A stretch of DNA of 64,000 bases from Pseudomonas sp. LBUM920 (lineage in GTDB: Bacteria > Pseudomonadota > Gammaproteobacteria > Pseudomonadales > Pseudomonadaceae): NCBI RefSeq assembly GCF_003852315.1, contig NZ_CP027762.1:6305501-6369500 (forward strand), given 5' to 3'. The translations under genes and the position numbers were made by a program. Shown here piece after piece: positions 17,351 through 25,986 of the stretch. Below the pieces are notes generated by a model. It saw only the letters and a program-made list of their open reading frames with translations, was not told the origin of the DNA and searched no databases. The first letter of the stretch is position 1, and each line of letters starts with the position of its first letter.

Positions 17351-19273
17351 TTAGTGTGCGGTGGCCTGTAGACCGGCGAGCAGCAAACGCTGGTACAGAT
17401 CCTCTTTCAACCCCTCCGGCTGATCCAATCGCATCCGCTCCAGATGCTTGGGAAACGCCTCCGGCTCCGGTGCATCCAGTGCCGCCTTGCCCAACTCCAG
17501 AATCTCGGTCAGCTTGAATTTGCTCTTGAGCCAATTCAGCGCGCGCAGCAGATCCTTCTCCTCATCCGTGAAGTCAGTGCCCAGCGGATACTCCGGAAAC
17601 AGCCGGTGATGCCGCGCCTGAATACCCTTGAGCCGCTCCGGCGTATTGTCGGCAAAGCGTGGGTCCAGCTCGAAATCCTTGGGCAGCTTGCCGGCCTTTT
17701 GCGCCTGTTCGATCAAGTCGTTTTGAAAGCGCGAGTCGGTGATTTTCAGCAGCGCCTCGATCACCTTGGCATCTGTCTGCCCACGCAAATCGGCAATCCC
17801 GTACTCGGTGATGACGATATCGCGCAGGTGCCGAGGAATGGTGCAGTGGCCGTACTCCCAGACGATATTGGAACTGACCTCCCCGGCCGACTCGCGCCAG
17901 CTGCGCAGGATCAGGATCGAACGTGCGCCTTCCAATGCATGGCCCTGGGCAACAAAGTTGTACTGCCCGCCGACGCCGCTGAGCACGCGGCCATCTTCCA
18001 GCTGATCGGCCACACCTGCGCCGAGCAAGGTCACCATGATTGCGCTGTTGATAAACCGCGCGTCCAGGCGTTGCAGGCGCTTGAGCTCTTCCTGGCCATA
18101 CAGCTCATTGATGTAGCTGATGCGAGTCATGTTGAATTCGAGACGCTTGCCGTGAGTCATTTCCTGCAAGCGCTGGTAAAAACTGCGCGGCCCGAGGAAG
18201 AAACCGCCATGGATCGACACGCCGTCAGGTTGCGCCGCGTCATCCAGCATGCCGGCATTGGCTTGCGCCTGGGTCGCCACATCCGGGTAAACCTTGCGCC
18301 GGATAATGCCGGCGTCAGCCAGTACCAGCAGGCCGTTGACGAACATTTCGCTGCAGCCATACAGGCCACGGGCAAAGGGCGACACACCGCCTTCGCGGCT
18401 GATCAGGGGCGCCCACTGATACACATCAAGGTCGGTGAGCAGCAGTCGATAGGCCTCGTTATCCGCCTGGCGCGCCAGTAAGGCGGCGGTCAGCGCGTCG
18501 CCCATGGAGCCGATACCGATCTGCAACGTGCCGCCATCGCGCACCAGGGTGCTGGCATGCAGGCCGATAAAGTGGTCCTGAAAACCCACCGGCATGTTCG
18601 GCGTGGAAAACAGTGTGGTGCTGTCCTTTGCGTCAATCAGGTAATCGAACGCGTCCATGCCCAGTTCAGCATCGCCCGGCATGTAGGGCAGATCGGAATG
18701 CACTTGGCCAACGATCAGGATAGTTTCGCCAGCATCGCGACGCTTCTCGATCATCGGCAGCAGGTCGAGTGTGATGTCGGGGTTGCAGCTCAAGCTCAGG
18801 CGATCCGGATGCTCAGTGCTGCTGGCCACCAGTTGCGCCACCAGATTCAGGCCGGCGGCGTTGATGTCGCGCGCCGCGTGACTGTAATTGCTGCTGACGT
18901 AATCCTGTTGCGCCGATGCGCTGTGGAGCAGGCTGCCGGGCTGCATGAAGAACTGCTGCACGCGGATGTTCGCGGGCAGACTGTCCTTTTGCAGGTCGGC
19001 AAGAAAATCCAGCTCGGGGTAGTCGCCAAAGACGCGTTCGATGAAGGGCTCGAGAAAGCGCTTCTGCAAACCATCGCCCAAGGTCGGACGACCCAGGGCC
19101 AGCGCGGTGTAGATTGTCAGCGCGCGCTCCGGCAACTTGGCGATACGCCGGTACAGCGCATTGACGAACAGGTTGGGCTTGCCCAGGCCCAGCGGCATGC
19201 CCATGTGGATATGCGCGGGCAAGCGCGCCAATACGTCGTCAACTGCTTGCTCGATTGAACACAACTGCACCAT
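17351..19273 (-). CDS. Acetyl-CoA hydrolase/CoA-transferase family protein
   Basis: This 640-residue protein has the two-domain CoA-transferase family I fold of the acetyl-CoA hydrolase group. Visible landmarks are the glycine-rich IGIGSMGDALTAALL and the C-terminal block YGHCTIPRHLRDIVITEYGIADLRG. Members move CoA between acetyl-CoA and organic acids such as succinate, or hydrolyse acyl-CoA; the exact donor and acceptor cannot be read. The ATG at 19273 is preceded by AGGAGGG, so I reject the 27-residue extension upstream. It resembles the PA5445-type protein, longer than the roughly 500-residue succinate:acetate CoA-transferases. A terminator separates it from the cytochrome c5 gene. Confidence 0.9.
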   Translation of the reverse strand: MVQLCSIEQAVDDVLARLPAHIHMGMPLGLGKPNLFVNALYRRIAKLPERALTIYTALALGRPTLGDGLQKRFLEPFIERVFGDYPELDFLADLQKDSLPANIRVQQFFMQPGSLLHSASAQQDYVSSNYSHAARDINAAGLNLVAQLVASSTEHPDRLSLSCNPDITLDLLPMIEKRRDAGETILIVGQVHSDLPYMPGDAELGMDAFDYLIDAKDSTTLFSTPNMPVGFQDHFIGLHASTLVRDGGTLQIGIGSMGDALTAALLARQADNEAYRLLLTDLDVYQWAPLISREGGVSPFARGLYGCSEMFVNGLLVLADAGIIRRKVYPDVATQAQANAGMLDDAAQPDGVSIHGGFFLGPRSFYQRLQEMTHGKRLEFNMTRISYINELYGQEELKRLQRLDARFINSAIMVTLLGAGVADQLEDGRVLSGVGGQYNFVAQGHALEGARSILILRSWRESAGEVSSNIVWEYGHCTIPRHLRDIVITEYGIADLRGQTDAKVIEALLKITDSRFQNDLIEQAQKAGKLPKDFELDPRFADNTPERLKGIQARHHRLFPEYPLGTDFTDEEKDLLRALNWLKSKFKLTEILELGKAALDAPEPEAFPKHLERMRLDQPEGLKEDLYQRLLLAGLQATAH

Positions 19274-19362
19274 CCGACCCTCCTGACATTCCATGATTAG
19301 GGGTTGGACCGAGCTTGCCGGGTCTTTGCTGCAATGAACAGTCTCGAAGTACAAATCCCAGG

Positions 19363-19394
19363 CACAAAAAAGCCGCTGGGCAGCGGCTTTTTTG
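19363..19394 (-). terminator. Intrinsic terminator after cytochrome c5 gene
   Basis: AAGCCGCTG / CAGCGGCTT with a short loop has A6 on one side and T6 on the other. It lies 13 bases beyond the stop of the cytochrome gene at 19407 and isolates it from the downstream CoA-transferase gene. Confidence 0.9.
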
Positions 19395-19406
19395 GCGAAG
19401 ATCGGT

Positions 19407-19835
19407 TTACTTCAAACCCGACATCTTCTCGATCGCACCTTTAAGCTCGGCATCCGAGCAATCGGCACAGGTGCCTTTGGGCGGCATGGCGTTCAGGCCG
19501 GTAATCGCCTTGGCCAGCAGGCCATCGAGGCCGCCTTGGTGGTCGGCACGGTCTTTCCACGCCGCGGTGTCACCAATTTTCGGTGCGCCCAACAGGCCGG
19601 TGCCGTGGCAGGCGTTGCAGTGCTTGGCGATCACGTCATCCGGTGTTTTTGCACCGCCGCCGCCACCGGCTGCCACCGCCACTTCCATGCCTTTGCATTC
19701 CTGGCCCTGAACACAGACTTGGCCGACAGGCTCCAGGCGCTTGGCAATTTCATCATTGGTCGCAGCTTGAGCGCTGACAGCCCATAGGGCCAGTACGGTT
19801 GCTGGTGCAGCCAGCATTTTCATAATTAGGTTCAC
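19407..19835 (-). CDS. Cytochrome c5, periplasmic
   Basis: This 142-residue protein has a signal peptide (residues 1-24, ending VSAQA). One class I heme c site follows, CNACH, and the distal Met ligand is probably in NAMPPKGTC. A second Cys pair near the C-terminus (GTCADC) is typical of cytochrome c5. Between signal peptide and heme is a Gly-rich linker (GGGGGAK). It carries electrons in the periplasm, probably to terminal oxidases. The start is GTG 19835, with GAGGG before it; ATGs at 19823 and 19817 would shorten the signal peptide. PAO1 has the same gene beside pauR. Confidence 0.92.
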   Translation of the reverse strand: MNLIMKMLAAPATVLALWAVSAQAATNDEIAKRLEPVGQVCVQGQECKGMEVAVAAGGGGGAKTPDDVIAKHCNACHGTGLLGAPKIGDTAAWKDRADHQGGLDGLLAKAITGLNAMPPKGTCADCSDAELKGAIEKMSGLK

Positions 19836-20005
19836 GCGTTCACCCTCAATGGTGGCTATTCACGCCTGCGGCCACGGTTTCGCAGGCGGCGAAAGTATAA
19901 CGGTTAGCCCGTCCGGCCGAAACAACCCTATTAAATAAAGGGAGATTCAGCCCTGCGGAATACAGCTACGGGTGTGTCTGCAACGCTGGCAGCACGCCTC
20001 TTGTG

Positions 20006-20554
20006 TCAAAAGTTCGCGGGTGTGGCTGCGCTGATTAGTCGCGCCGGCACATCGAACGGGTTGCGAAAACGATGCGGCTTGGTGCTTTCAAAGTAGTAGC
20101 TATCGCCGGCTTCGAGCACAAAAGTTTCAAGACCGACCACCAATTCCAGGCGACCTTCCACTAGAATCCCGGTTTCCTCGCCTTCGTGGGTGAGCATTTC
20201 TTCGCCAGTGTCGGCGCCCGGCGGGTAAATCTCGTTCAGAAACGCAATCGCCCGGCTCGGGTGTGCGCGGCCCACGAGTTTCATAGTGACGGCGCCGTCC
20301 GATATGTCGATCAGCTCATTGGCTTTATAGACGACCTGGGTCGGTTTTTCCTGGAGGATCTCCTCGGAAAAGAATTCGACCATCGACATGGGAATGCCGC
20401 CCAGCACCTTGCGCAAGGAGCTGATCGAGGGGCTGACACTGTTTTTTTCGATCATCGAAATGGTGCTGTTGGTGACACCCGCGCGCTTGGCGAGCTCGCG
20501 CTGGGAAAGACCCTTCAGTTTACGGATGGATTGCAGTCGTTCGCCGACGTCCAA
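20006..20554 (-). CDS. pauR: PauR-type XRE-cupin repressor of polyamine catabolism
   Basis: This 182-residue regulator has an N-terminal XRE helix-turn-helix (residues 6-60, SQRELAKRAGVTNSTISMIE) and a C-terminal cupin sensor (about 108-178, containing HEGEETGILVEGRLEL). The architecture and location match PauR (PA5301), which represses the putrescine, cadaverine and gamma-aminobutyrate catabolic genes until polyamines bind. The likely targets here are the puuB-like oxidase and kauB about 4-11 kb away. Translation begins at a TTG at 20554, supported by AGGAGG eight bases upstream; there is no suitable ATG. It lies immediately downstream of dadX. Confidence 0.88.
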   Translation of the reverse strand: MDVGERLQSIRKLKGLSQRELAKRAGVTNSTISMIEKNSVSPSISSLRKVLGGIPMSMVEFFSEEILQEKPTQVVYKANELIDISDGAVTMKLVGRAHPSRAIAFLNEIYPPGADTGEEMLTHEGEETGILVEGRLELVVGLETFVLEAGDSYYFESTKPHRFRNPFDVPARLISAATPANF

Positions 20555-20632
20555 TGCAGGAGCCTCCTAGGATTCAGGCTTTGTTGTAATTGAGCGTTAT
20601 CATGGCGACAGCGTTCAGTATTTACAACACTT

Positions 20633-20678
20633 GGGCCTAAATCCCGGCCGGCTTCACTCGTAGGCAGCGCTTAGGCCC
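20633..20678 (-). terminator. Long-range inverted repeat at the dadX stop codon
   Basis: GGGCCTAA and TTAGGCCC are perfect 8-bp arms separated by 30 bases. The right arm contains the dadX stop codon, and the loop contains the self-complementary CCGGCCGG. It could fold as the 3' end of the dadX transcript, but there is no T-run, so a regulatory role for pauR is equally possible. Confidence 0.4.
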
Positions 20679-21744
20679 CGCAATAGAGCCTTGGCACGCG
20701 GCGCAGGTTGCAGAAGATCTGATAGGGAATGGTCTCGGCAGCAGTCGCAACGTCGCTGGCGAGAATAGTTTTGCCCCACAGCTCCACGGTGGAACCGAGC
20801 CCGGCCTGCGGCACGTCGGTGAGGTCGACACACAGCATGTCCATGGATACGCGGCCCAGCAACTGGCTGCGCTGGCCCGCCACCAACACCGGTGTGCCAG
20901 TTGGCGCGTGACGTGGATAGCCATCGGCATAGCCCATGGCGACCACGCCGATCCGCATCGGTTTGGGTGTGATGAACTTGGCGCCGTAGCCCACCGGCTC
21001 GCCGGCCGGCAGTTCGCGCACGCAGATGACCTTGGATTCCAGCGTCATCACCGGCTGCAAGCGCGCGGCGATGGCCTGGTCTTCACCAAACGGCGTGGCG
21101 CCGTAGAGCATGATGCCTGGGCGCACCCAGTCGCTGGACACGTTCGGCCAGCCCATCACGGAAGGCGAGTTACGCAGGCTGACTTCGGCCGACAAACCTT
21201 GGCGCGCCGCTTCAAACACCGCCACTTGTTCATTGCTGCGTACACAGTCGAGCTCGTCGGCACGGGCGAAGTGGCTCATCAATACGATTTTCGCCACTTT
21301 ACCGCTGGCCAGCAGGCGCTGATAAGCCTCGTGGTAATCCTTGGGATGCAGGCCGACACGATGCATGCCCGAATCCAATTTGAGCCAGATGGTCAGCGGC
21401 TTGCTCAACCGGGCCTGCTCAATCGCGTCCAACTGCCACAGCGAATGCACCACGCACCACATATCGTGCTCGATAATCAGCGGCAGTTCGTCAGCTTCAA
21501 AAAAGCCTTCCAGCAGCAATACCGGCGCGCGAATCCCGGCGGCCCGCAGCTCCAGTGCCTCTTCGATGCAGGCCACGGCAAACCCGTCGGCCTCGGCTTC
21601 CAGCGCCTGGGCCACGCGCACGGCGCCATGGCCATAGGCATCGGCCTTGACCACGGCGAGGGCCTTGGCCCCCGTGACTTCACGGGCCAGTTGGTAATTG
21701 TGGCGCAGGGCTTGGAGGTCGATCAGGGCACGGGCAGGACGCAT
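20671..21744 (-). CDS. dadX: Catabolic alanine racemase
   Basis: This is a 357-residue PLP-dependent alanine racemase. The PLP lysine is in VVKADAYGHG (about residue 33), and the second catalytic residue, a Tyr, is in the GYGAKFITP region. The enzyme interconverts L- and D-alanine so that DadA can oxidise the D-form; it may also supply D-alanine for the cell wall. It is third in the dadA-ridA-dadX arrangement, but a good terminator lies between ridA and dadX. The ribosome site is weak. I call dadX rather than alr from its neighbours. Confidence 0.95.
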   Translation of the reverse strand: MRPARALIDLQALRHNYQLAREVTGAKALAVVKADAYGHGAVRVAQALEAEADGFAVACIEEALELRAAGIRAPVLLLEGFFEADELPLIIEHDMWCVVHSLWQLDAIEQARLSKPLTIWLKLDSGMHRVGLHPKDYHEAYQRLLASGKVAKIVLMSHFARADELDCVRSNEQVAVFEAARQGLSAEVSLRNSPSVMGWPNVSSDWVRPGIMLYGATPFGEDQAIAARLQPVMTLESKVICVRELPAGEPVGYGAKFITPKPMRIGVVAMGYADGYPRHAPTGTPVLVAGQRSQLLGRVSMDMLCVDLTDVPQAGLGSTVELWGKTILASDVATAAETIPYQIFCNLRRVPRLYCGA

Positions 21745-21774
21745 GGCGGCAGGCTTCTAGGCGGCAGAGTGAAG

Positions 21775-21809
21775 AAAAAACCGGCACCGACCAACAGCGT
21801 CGGCACCGG
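21775..21809 (-). terminator. Intrinsic terminator between ridA and dadX
   Basis: On the minus strand an 11-bp RNA stem (CCGGUGCCGAC with GUCGGUGCCGG, including two G-U pairs), a 7-base loop and a run of six U follow the ridA stop. It has all the parts of a rho-independent terminator yet sits within an operon-like row, so it should cut dadX expression relative to dadA. Confidence 0.8.
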
Positions 21810-21824
21810 GAGAGGGATCGTTGT

Positions 21825-22178
21825 TTAAGGCAGCGCGGCCACGACGGACAGCTCTACCAGGATTTCCGGTTCGCACAGCTTGGCTTCAACCGTGGCGCGG
21901 GCCGGGGCGACGCCTTTAGGCAGCCACTTGTCCCACACCGCGTTCATGCCGGCGAAATCGGCGTCGATGTCTTTCAAGTAGATCGTCACCGACAGCAGCT
22001 TGGATTTGTCGGTGCCGGCCAAGTCCAGCAAACGCTCGATATTGGCCAGGGTCTCACGGGTCTGCTTTTCAATCCCGGCACTCATGTCGTCGCCGACTTG
22101 CCCTGCCAGATACACGGTACCGCTGTGAACAACGATCTGGCTCATGCGCTCATTGGTGAGCTGGCGCTGGATTGACAT
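21825..22178 (-). CDS. RidA-family enamine/imine deaminase of the dad operon
   Basis: This is a 117-residue member of the RidA (YjgF/UK114) family. The conserved features are the N-terminal VYLAGQVG and C-terminal segment with ARATVEAKLCEPEILVELSVVA, including the Arg that binds the carboxylate. RidA proteins hydrolyse reactive enamines/imines, such as the iminopropionate that DadA releases from D-alanine, which fits the neighbourhood. The ATG at 22178, with AGGAG upstream, overlaps the end of dadA by 29 bases, implying translational coupling. An internal ATG at 22145 would remove the overlap but lacks as good a ribosome site. Confidence 0.92.
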   Translation of the reverse strand: MSIQRQLTNERMSQIVVHSGTVYLAGQVGDDMSAGIEKQTRETLANIERLLDLAGTDKSKLLSVTIYLKDIDADFAGMNAVWDKWLPKGVAPARATVEAKLCEPEILVELSVVAALP

Positions 22179-23451
22179 GTTTTGCGGACTCCTGGTGGTT
22201 GCCGTAGCGGGAAATATCGAGGCCTTCGGCGCTGATCTGCGGGGTTTTCTTCGCCATCAGGTCGGCCAGCAAACGACCAGAGCCACAGGCCATGGTCCAG
22301 CCAAGTGTGCCGTGCCCGGTATTGAGGAACAGATTCTTGAAAGGCGTGGCGCCGACAATCGGCGTGCCGTCGGGCGTGGTCGGGCGCAGGCCGGTCCAGA
22401 ACGTGGCTTCGGTCAAATCGCCGCCCTGAGGATAAAGGTCGTTGACGATCATCTCCAGGGTTTCACGCCGGCGCGGGTTCAGCGACAGGTCAAAACCGGC
22501 GATTTCAGCCATACCGCCGACGCGGATGCGATTGTCGAAACGGGTGATCGCAACTTTGTAGGTCTCGTCCAGAATGGTCGAAGTCGGTGCCATCGCCGGG
22601 TTGGTGATCGGCACGGTCAGCGAGTAACCCTTAAGCGGGTACACCGGTGCCTTGATCCCCAGCGGTTTGAGCAGTTTCGGCGAGTAGCTGCCGAGGGCCA
22701 GTACATAACGGTCCGCGGTTTCCAGCTTGCCGTCGATCCACACGCCATTGATGCGGTCGCCTGCGGAGTCGAGGCGCTGGATGTCCTGCTCGAAGCGGAA
22801 CTCAACGCCCAGCTGCTTGCACATGTCGACCAAGCGCGTGGTGAACATCTGGCAGTCGCCCGTCTGATCGTTCGGCAGGCGCAGCGCGCCAGCAAGAATA
22901 TCCGTGACGCTGGCCAGGGCCGGCTCGACGCGGGCGATACCGGCGCGGTCGAGCAGCTCGAACGGTACGCCAGACTCTTTGAGCACGGCGATGTCTTTGG
23001 CCGCGCCGTCCAGTTGCGCCTGGGTGCGGAACAATTGCGTCGTGCCGAGGCTGCGGCCTTCGTAGGCAATGCCGGTTTCAGCACGCAGTTCGTCGAGGCA
23101 GTCGCGGCTGTACTCGGACAGGCGCACCATGCGCTCTTTGTTCACTGCATAGCGGCTGGCGGTGCAGTTGCGCAGCATCTGCGCCATCCACAGGTATTGG
23201 TCGATATCGGCGGTGGCCTTGATCGCCAGCGGCGCGTGGCGCTGCAGCAGCCACTTGATCGCCTTGAGCGGAACGCCTGGGGCGGCCCAGGGTGAGGCAT
23301 AACCAGGCGACACCTGGCCGGCGTTGGCGAAACTGGTTTCCATGGCAGCGGCTGGCTGACGGTCGACCACGACGACTTCAAAGCCGGCCCGCGCCAAATA
23401 GTACGCACTGGTCACACCAATGACGCCGCTACCCAAGACCAGAACGCGCAT
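22150..23451 (-). CDS. dadA: D-amino acid dehydrogenase small subunit
   Basis: This is a 433-residue FAD-dependent enzyme. The dinucleotide fold begins at residue 1 (MRVLVLGSGVIGVTSAYY), and the C-terminal FAD contact is NTGHGTLGWTMACGSG. It oxidises D-alanine and other D-amino acids to 2-oxo acids at the membrane, passing electrons to the respiratory chain. It is first in the dad operon, with GAGG before the ATG, and is divergent from the Lrp-type regulator DadR across 156 AT-rich bases. In P. aeruginosa that regulator activates dadAX in response to alanine. Confidence 0.96.
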   Translation of the reverse strand: MRVLVLGSGVIGVTSAYYLARAGFEVVVVDRQPAAAMETSFANAGQVSPGYASPWAAPGVPLKAIKWLLQRHAPLAIKATADIDQYLWMAQMLRNCTASRYAVNKERMVRLSEYSRDCLDELRAETGIAYEGRSLGTTQLFRTQAQLDGAAKDIAVLKESGVPFELLDRAGIARVEPALASVTDILAGALRLPNDQTGDCQMFTTRLVDMCKQLGVEFRFEQDIQRLDSAGDRINGVWIDGKLETADRYVLALGSYSPKLLKPLGIKAPVYPLKGYSLTVPITNPAMAPTSTILDETYKVAITRFDNRIRVGGMAEIAGFDLSLNPRRRETLEMIVNDLYPQGGDLTEATFWTGLRPTTPDGTPIVGATPFKNLFLNTGHGTLGWTMACGSGRLLADLMAKKTPQISAEGLDISRYGNHQESAKHVNPAPAHQ

Positions 23452-23607
23452 TTTTATATCCTCATCGCGGGCTTGGCCGCTGACGTGTGTTATTCGAGCA
23501 ATGATGAGCGCAGTATAAAAAGCAATTGCCAGTGCATTTCACTATATAAATGCCTATATTTGGCGACAATTCTCGGCAAAAACCCTTTTGACAGAGGCGT
23601 ATCCCCT

Positions 23608-24096
23608 ATGCGTACCAACACCCAGACCAAGCGGGAGCTGGACAAGATCGACCGCAATATCCTGCGCATCCTGCAAACCGACGGGCGCATTTCGTTCACG
23701 GAGCTGGGAGAAAAAGTTGGGCTGTCGACCACGCCGTGCACCGAGCGCGTACGCCGACTGGAACGCGAAGGCATCATCATGGGCTACAACGCACGGCTCA
23801 ATCCCCAGCATTTGAAGGGCAGTTTGCTGGTATTTGTCGAGATCAGCCTCGATTACAAGTCCGGCGACACCTTTGAAGAATTCCGCCGCGCCGTGCTCAA
23901 ACTGCCCCATGTGCTGGAATGCCATTTGGTGTCGGGAGACTTCGACTACCTGGTGAAGGCACGGATTTCCGAGATGGCCTCGTACCGCAAATTGCTCGGC
24001 GACATCTTGCTCAAGTTGCCCCATGTGCGCGAATCAAAGAGCTATATCGTGATGGAAGAGGTGAAGGAGAGCTTGAACCTGCCGATCCCGGATTGA
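23608..24096 (+). CDS. dadR: Lrp/AsnC-family regulator, probable DadR
   Basis: This 162-residue Lrp-type protein has an N-terminal winged HTH (RISFTELGEKVGLSTTPCTERVRRL) and a C-terminal RAM ligand-binding domain. It is the closest Lrp type in pseudomonads and, by position, the alanine-responsive activator of dadA-dadX, known in P. aeruginosa as DadR or Lrp (PA5308). I start it at ATG 23608, preceded by AGAGG and beginning MRTNTQTKRELDKIDR; the 45 extra residues upstream are not conserved family sequence. The 156-base gap shared with dadA is AT-rich, with ATATAAATGCCTATATTTGG near 23546, a plausible Lrp-type site. Confidence 0.93.
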   Translation: MRTNTQTKRELDKIDRNILRILQTDGRISFTELGEKVGLSTTPCTERVRRLEREGIIMGYNARLNPQHLKGSLLVFVEISLDYKSGDTFEEFRRAVLKLPHVLECHLVSGDFDYLVKARISEMASYRKLLGDILLKLPHVRESKSYIVMEEVKESLNLPIPD

Positions 24097-24116
24097 ACTG
24101 CCACAAAGCGGTCAAT

Positions 24117-24205
24117 TGTGGGAGCAGGCTTGCTCGCGAATTTGGTGTATCAGCCCGCGCATTTTTCACTGACCCGCTGCATTCGCAAGCAAGCCCGCTC
24201 CCACA
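24117..24205. repeat. REP doublet, type A
   Basis: TGTGGGAGCAGGCTTGCTCG at the left faces GCAAGCAAGCCCGCTCCCACA-like sequence at the right, around about 40 bases. It fills the convergent gap between dadR and the cysteine-cluster gene, where I see no classical terminator. Confidence 0.85.
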
Positions 24206-24224
24206 TTTGGAGTGAGCACATTCG

Positions 24225-24578
24225 CTAGACCAAGACTTGCCGGGTGCTGGCCATGTATTCGTGAATTTGCTTCTCAACCCGCGGATGAATCAACTCCACC
24301 GGCCCCCGCCCATTGGGGCACGGCAAGGTCTTGGTGGTACCAAACAACCGGCAGATCAGCGGGCGTTCGTCGTACACCGTGCAGCCATTGGGCCCAAGGT
24401 GCACGCAGTTCAGCTCGTCCATGGCAGCGTCCTGCTCGGCTGCGGTCTTGCGTGGCAGGCGCGACATTTCCTCGGGCGAGGTCGTCACCGGCCCACAGCA
24501 GTCGTGGCAACCCGGAACACACTCGAACGAAGGAATCTGCCTGCGCAGCGCGCTGATTTTCTGACTGTTGCAACTCAT
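24225..24578 (-). CDS. YkgJ-family cysteine-cluster protein
   Basis: This 117-residue protein has eight cysteines: a CVPGCHDCC cluster at about residues 20-28, then single Cys residues in LNCVHL, NGCTVY, LICRLF and LPCPNG. The pattern is that of the YkgJ/UPF0153 family, thought to bind a zinc ion or an iron-sulfur cluster. The function is unknown. It is divergent from the polyamine oxidase gene by 115 bases and may share its control, but no operator was recognised. Confidence 0.88.
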   Translation of the reverse strand: MSCNSQKISALRRQIPSFECVPGCHDCCGPVTTSPEEMSRLPRKTAAEQDAAMDELNCVHLGPNGCTVYDERPLICRLFGTTKTLPCPNGRGPVELIHPRVEKQIHEYMASTRQVLV

Positions 24579-24693
24579 CGAAACACATACCGGACGGCGA
24601 ATAGGCGTGGATTCTGACGCAAAACGCCCTGCGCAGACAGCTTCGTCCGACCGCTGTATCCTGCGTCAAATTTTCCAAACAGGGATGCTCCCC

Positions 24694-25986
24694 ATGACCG
24701 CCAGCGCCCGGCACACCGCTTCCTACTACGCCGCCAGCAGCGTCCCACAACCCGGTTACCCGGCGTTGACGGGCGAAGTCAGCGCCGATGTGTGCGTAAT
24801 TGGCGGCGGTTACTCCGGGCTCAACACCGCCCTGGAACTGGCCGAACGCGGTTACAGCGTGGTGCTGCTGGAGGCGCGCAGGATTGGCTGGGGCGCCAGT
24901 GGTCGTAACGGCGGCCAGCTGATTCGCGGCGTCGGCCATGGCCTGGACCAGTTTGCCAACGTGATCGGCACCGACGGCGTGCGCCAGATGAAGTTGATGG
25001 GCCTGGAAGCCGTGGAGATCGTGCGCGAGCGCGTCGAGCGCTATCAGATCCCCTGCGACCTGACCTGGGGTTACTGCGACCTGGCGAACAAACCTCAGCA
25101 CCTGCACGACCTGGCCGAAGACGCCGAAGAACTGCGCAGCCTCGGCTATCGCCATGAAGTACGCCTGCTGCAAGCCAACGAGATGAGCAGCGTGATCGGT
25201 TCCGACCGCTACGTGGGCGGCATGATCGACATGGGCTCCGGCCATTTGCACCCGCTGAATCTGGCCCTCGGCGAAGCCGCCGCCGCGCAGAAGCTGGGCG
25301 TGAAGCTGTTCGAGCAGTCCGAAGTGACACGCATCGACTACGGCCCTGAAGTGAACGTGCACACCGCCCTTGGCAATGTGCGCGCCAAGACCCTGGTGTT
25401 GGCGTGCAACGCCTACCTCAATGGCCTCAACCCCTACCTGAGCGGCAAAGTGCTGCCCGCTGGCAGCTACATCATCGCCACCGAGCCGTTGAGCGAAGCC
25501 CAAGCTGCCCGCCTGCTGCCCCAGAACATGGCCGTCTGTGATCAACGGGTAACGGTGGATTACTTCCGGCTGTCCGCCGACCGCCGCCTGTTGTTCGGCG
25601 GCGCCTGTCACTATTCCGGACGTGATCCGCAAGACATCGGCGCCTATATGCGCCCAAAAATGCTCAAAGTGTTCCCCCAACTGGCCGACGTGAAGATCGA
25701 CTACCAGTGGGGCGGCATGATCGGCATTGGCGCCAACCGGTTGCCGCAGATCGGCCGGTTGGCGGATCAACCCAACGTGTATTACGCCCAGGCCTACTCG
25801 GGGCACGGCCTGAATGCCACGCACCTGGCGGGTAAGCTGCTGGCCGAGGCGATCAGTGGCCAGCAGCAGGGCCGTTTCGATCTGTTCGCCCAAGTACCGC
25901 ACATCACCTTCCCCGGCGGCCGACACTTGCGCTCGCCGTTGCTGGCGCTGGGGATGCTCTGGCACCGCCTCAAAGAGCTGGTCTGA
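24694..25986 (+). CDS. FAD-dependent gamma-glutamylputrescine oxidase-like protein
   Basis: This 430-residue amine oxidase belongs to the DAO/PuuB family. The FAD-binding fold is at residues 28-60 (VCVIGGGYSGLNTALELAERG), and the flavin-contact RRIGWGASGRNGGQ follows. The C-terminal YYAQAYSGHGLNATHLAGKL completes the FAD site. In position and type it matches PA5309 (PauB4), one of the oxidases acting on gamma-glutamylated polyamines. I start it at ATG 24694; ATG 24685 is three codons earlier. Its stop codon abuts the end of the DUF1127 gene on the other strand with no gap. Confidence 0.88.
   Translation: MTASARHTASYYAASSVPQPGYPALTGEVSADVCVIGGGYSGLNTALELAERGYSVVLLEARRIGWGASGRNGGQLIRGVGHGLDQFANVIGTDGVRQMKLMGLEAVEIVRERVERYQIPCDLTWGYCDLANKPQHLHDLAEDAEELRSLGYRHEVRLLQANEMSSVIGSDRYVGGMIDMGSGHLHPLNLALGEAAAAQKLGVKLFEQSEVTRIDYGPEVNVHTALGNVRAKTLVLACNAYLNGLNPYLSGKVLPAGSYIIATEPLSEAQAARLLPQNMAVCDQRVTVDYFRLSADRRLLFGGACHYSGRDPQDIGAYMRPKMLKVFPQLADVKIDYQWGGMIGIGANRLPQIGRLADQPNVYYAQAYSGHGLNATHLAGKLLAEAISGQQQGRFDLFAQVPHITFPGGRHLRSPLLALGMLWHRLKELV

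Noticed and set aside
23546..23570. Lrp/DadR operator in the dadA-dadR gap
   Set aside because: The AT-rich partial dyad is plausible, but Lrp sites are too degenerate to call by eye; noted under dadR only.
24274..25965. 563-codon open frame antisense to the polyamine oxidase and running into the cysteine-cluster gene
   Set aside because: Its composition is His/Gln-rich and it overlaps two real genes, including one on the same strand in another frame.
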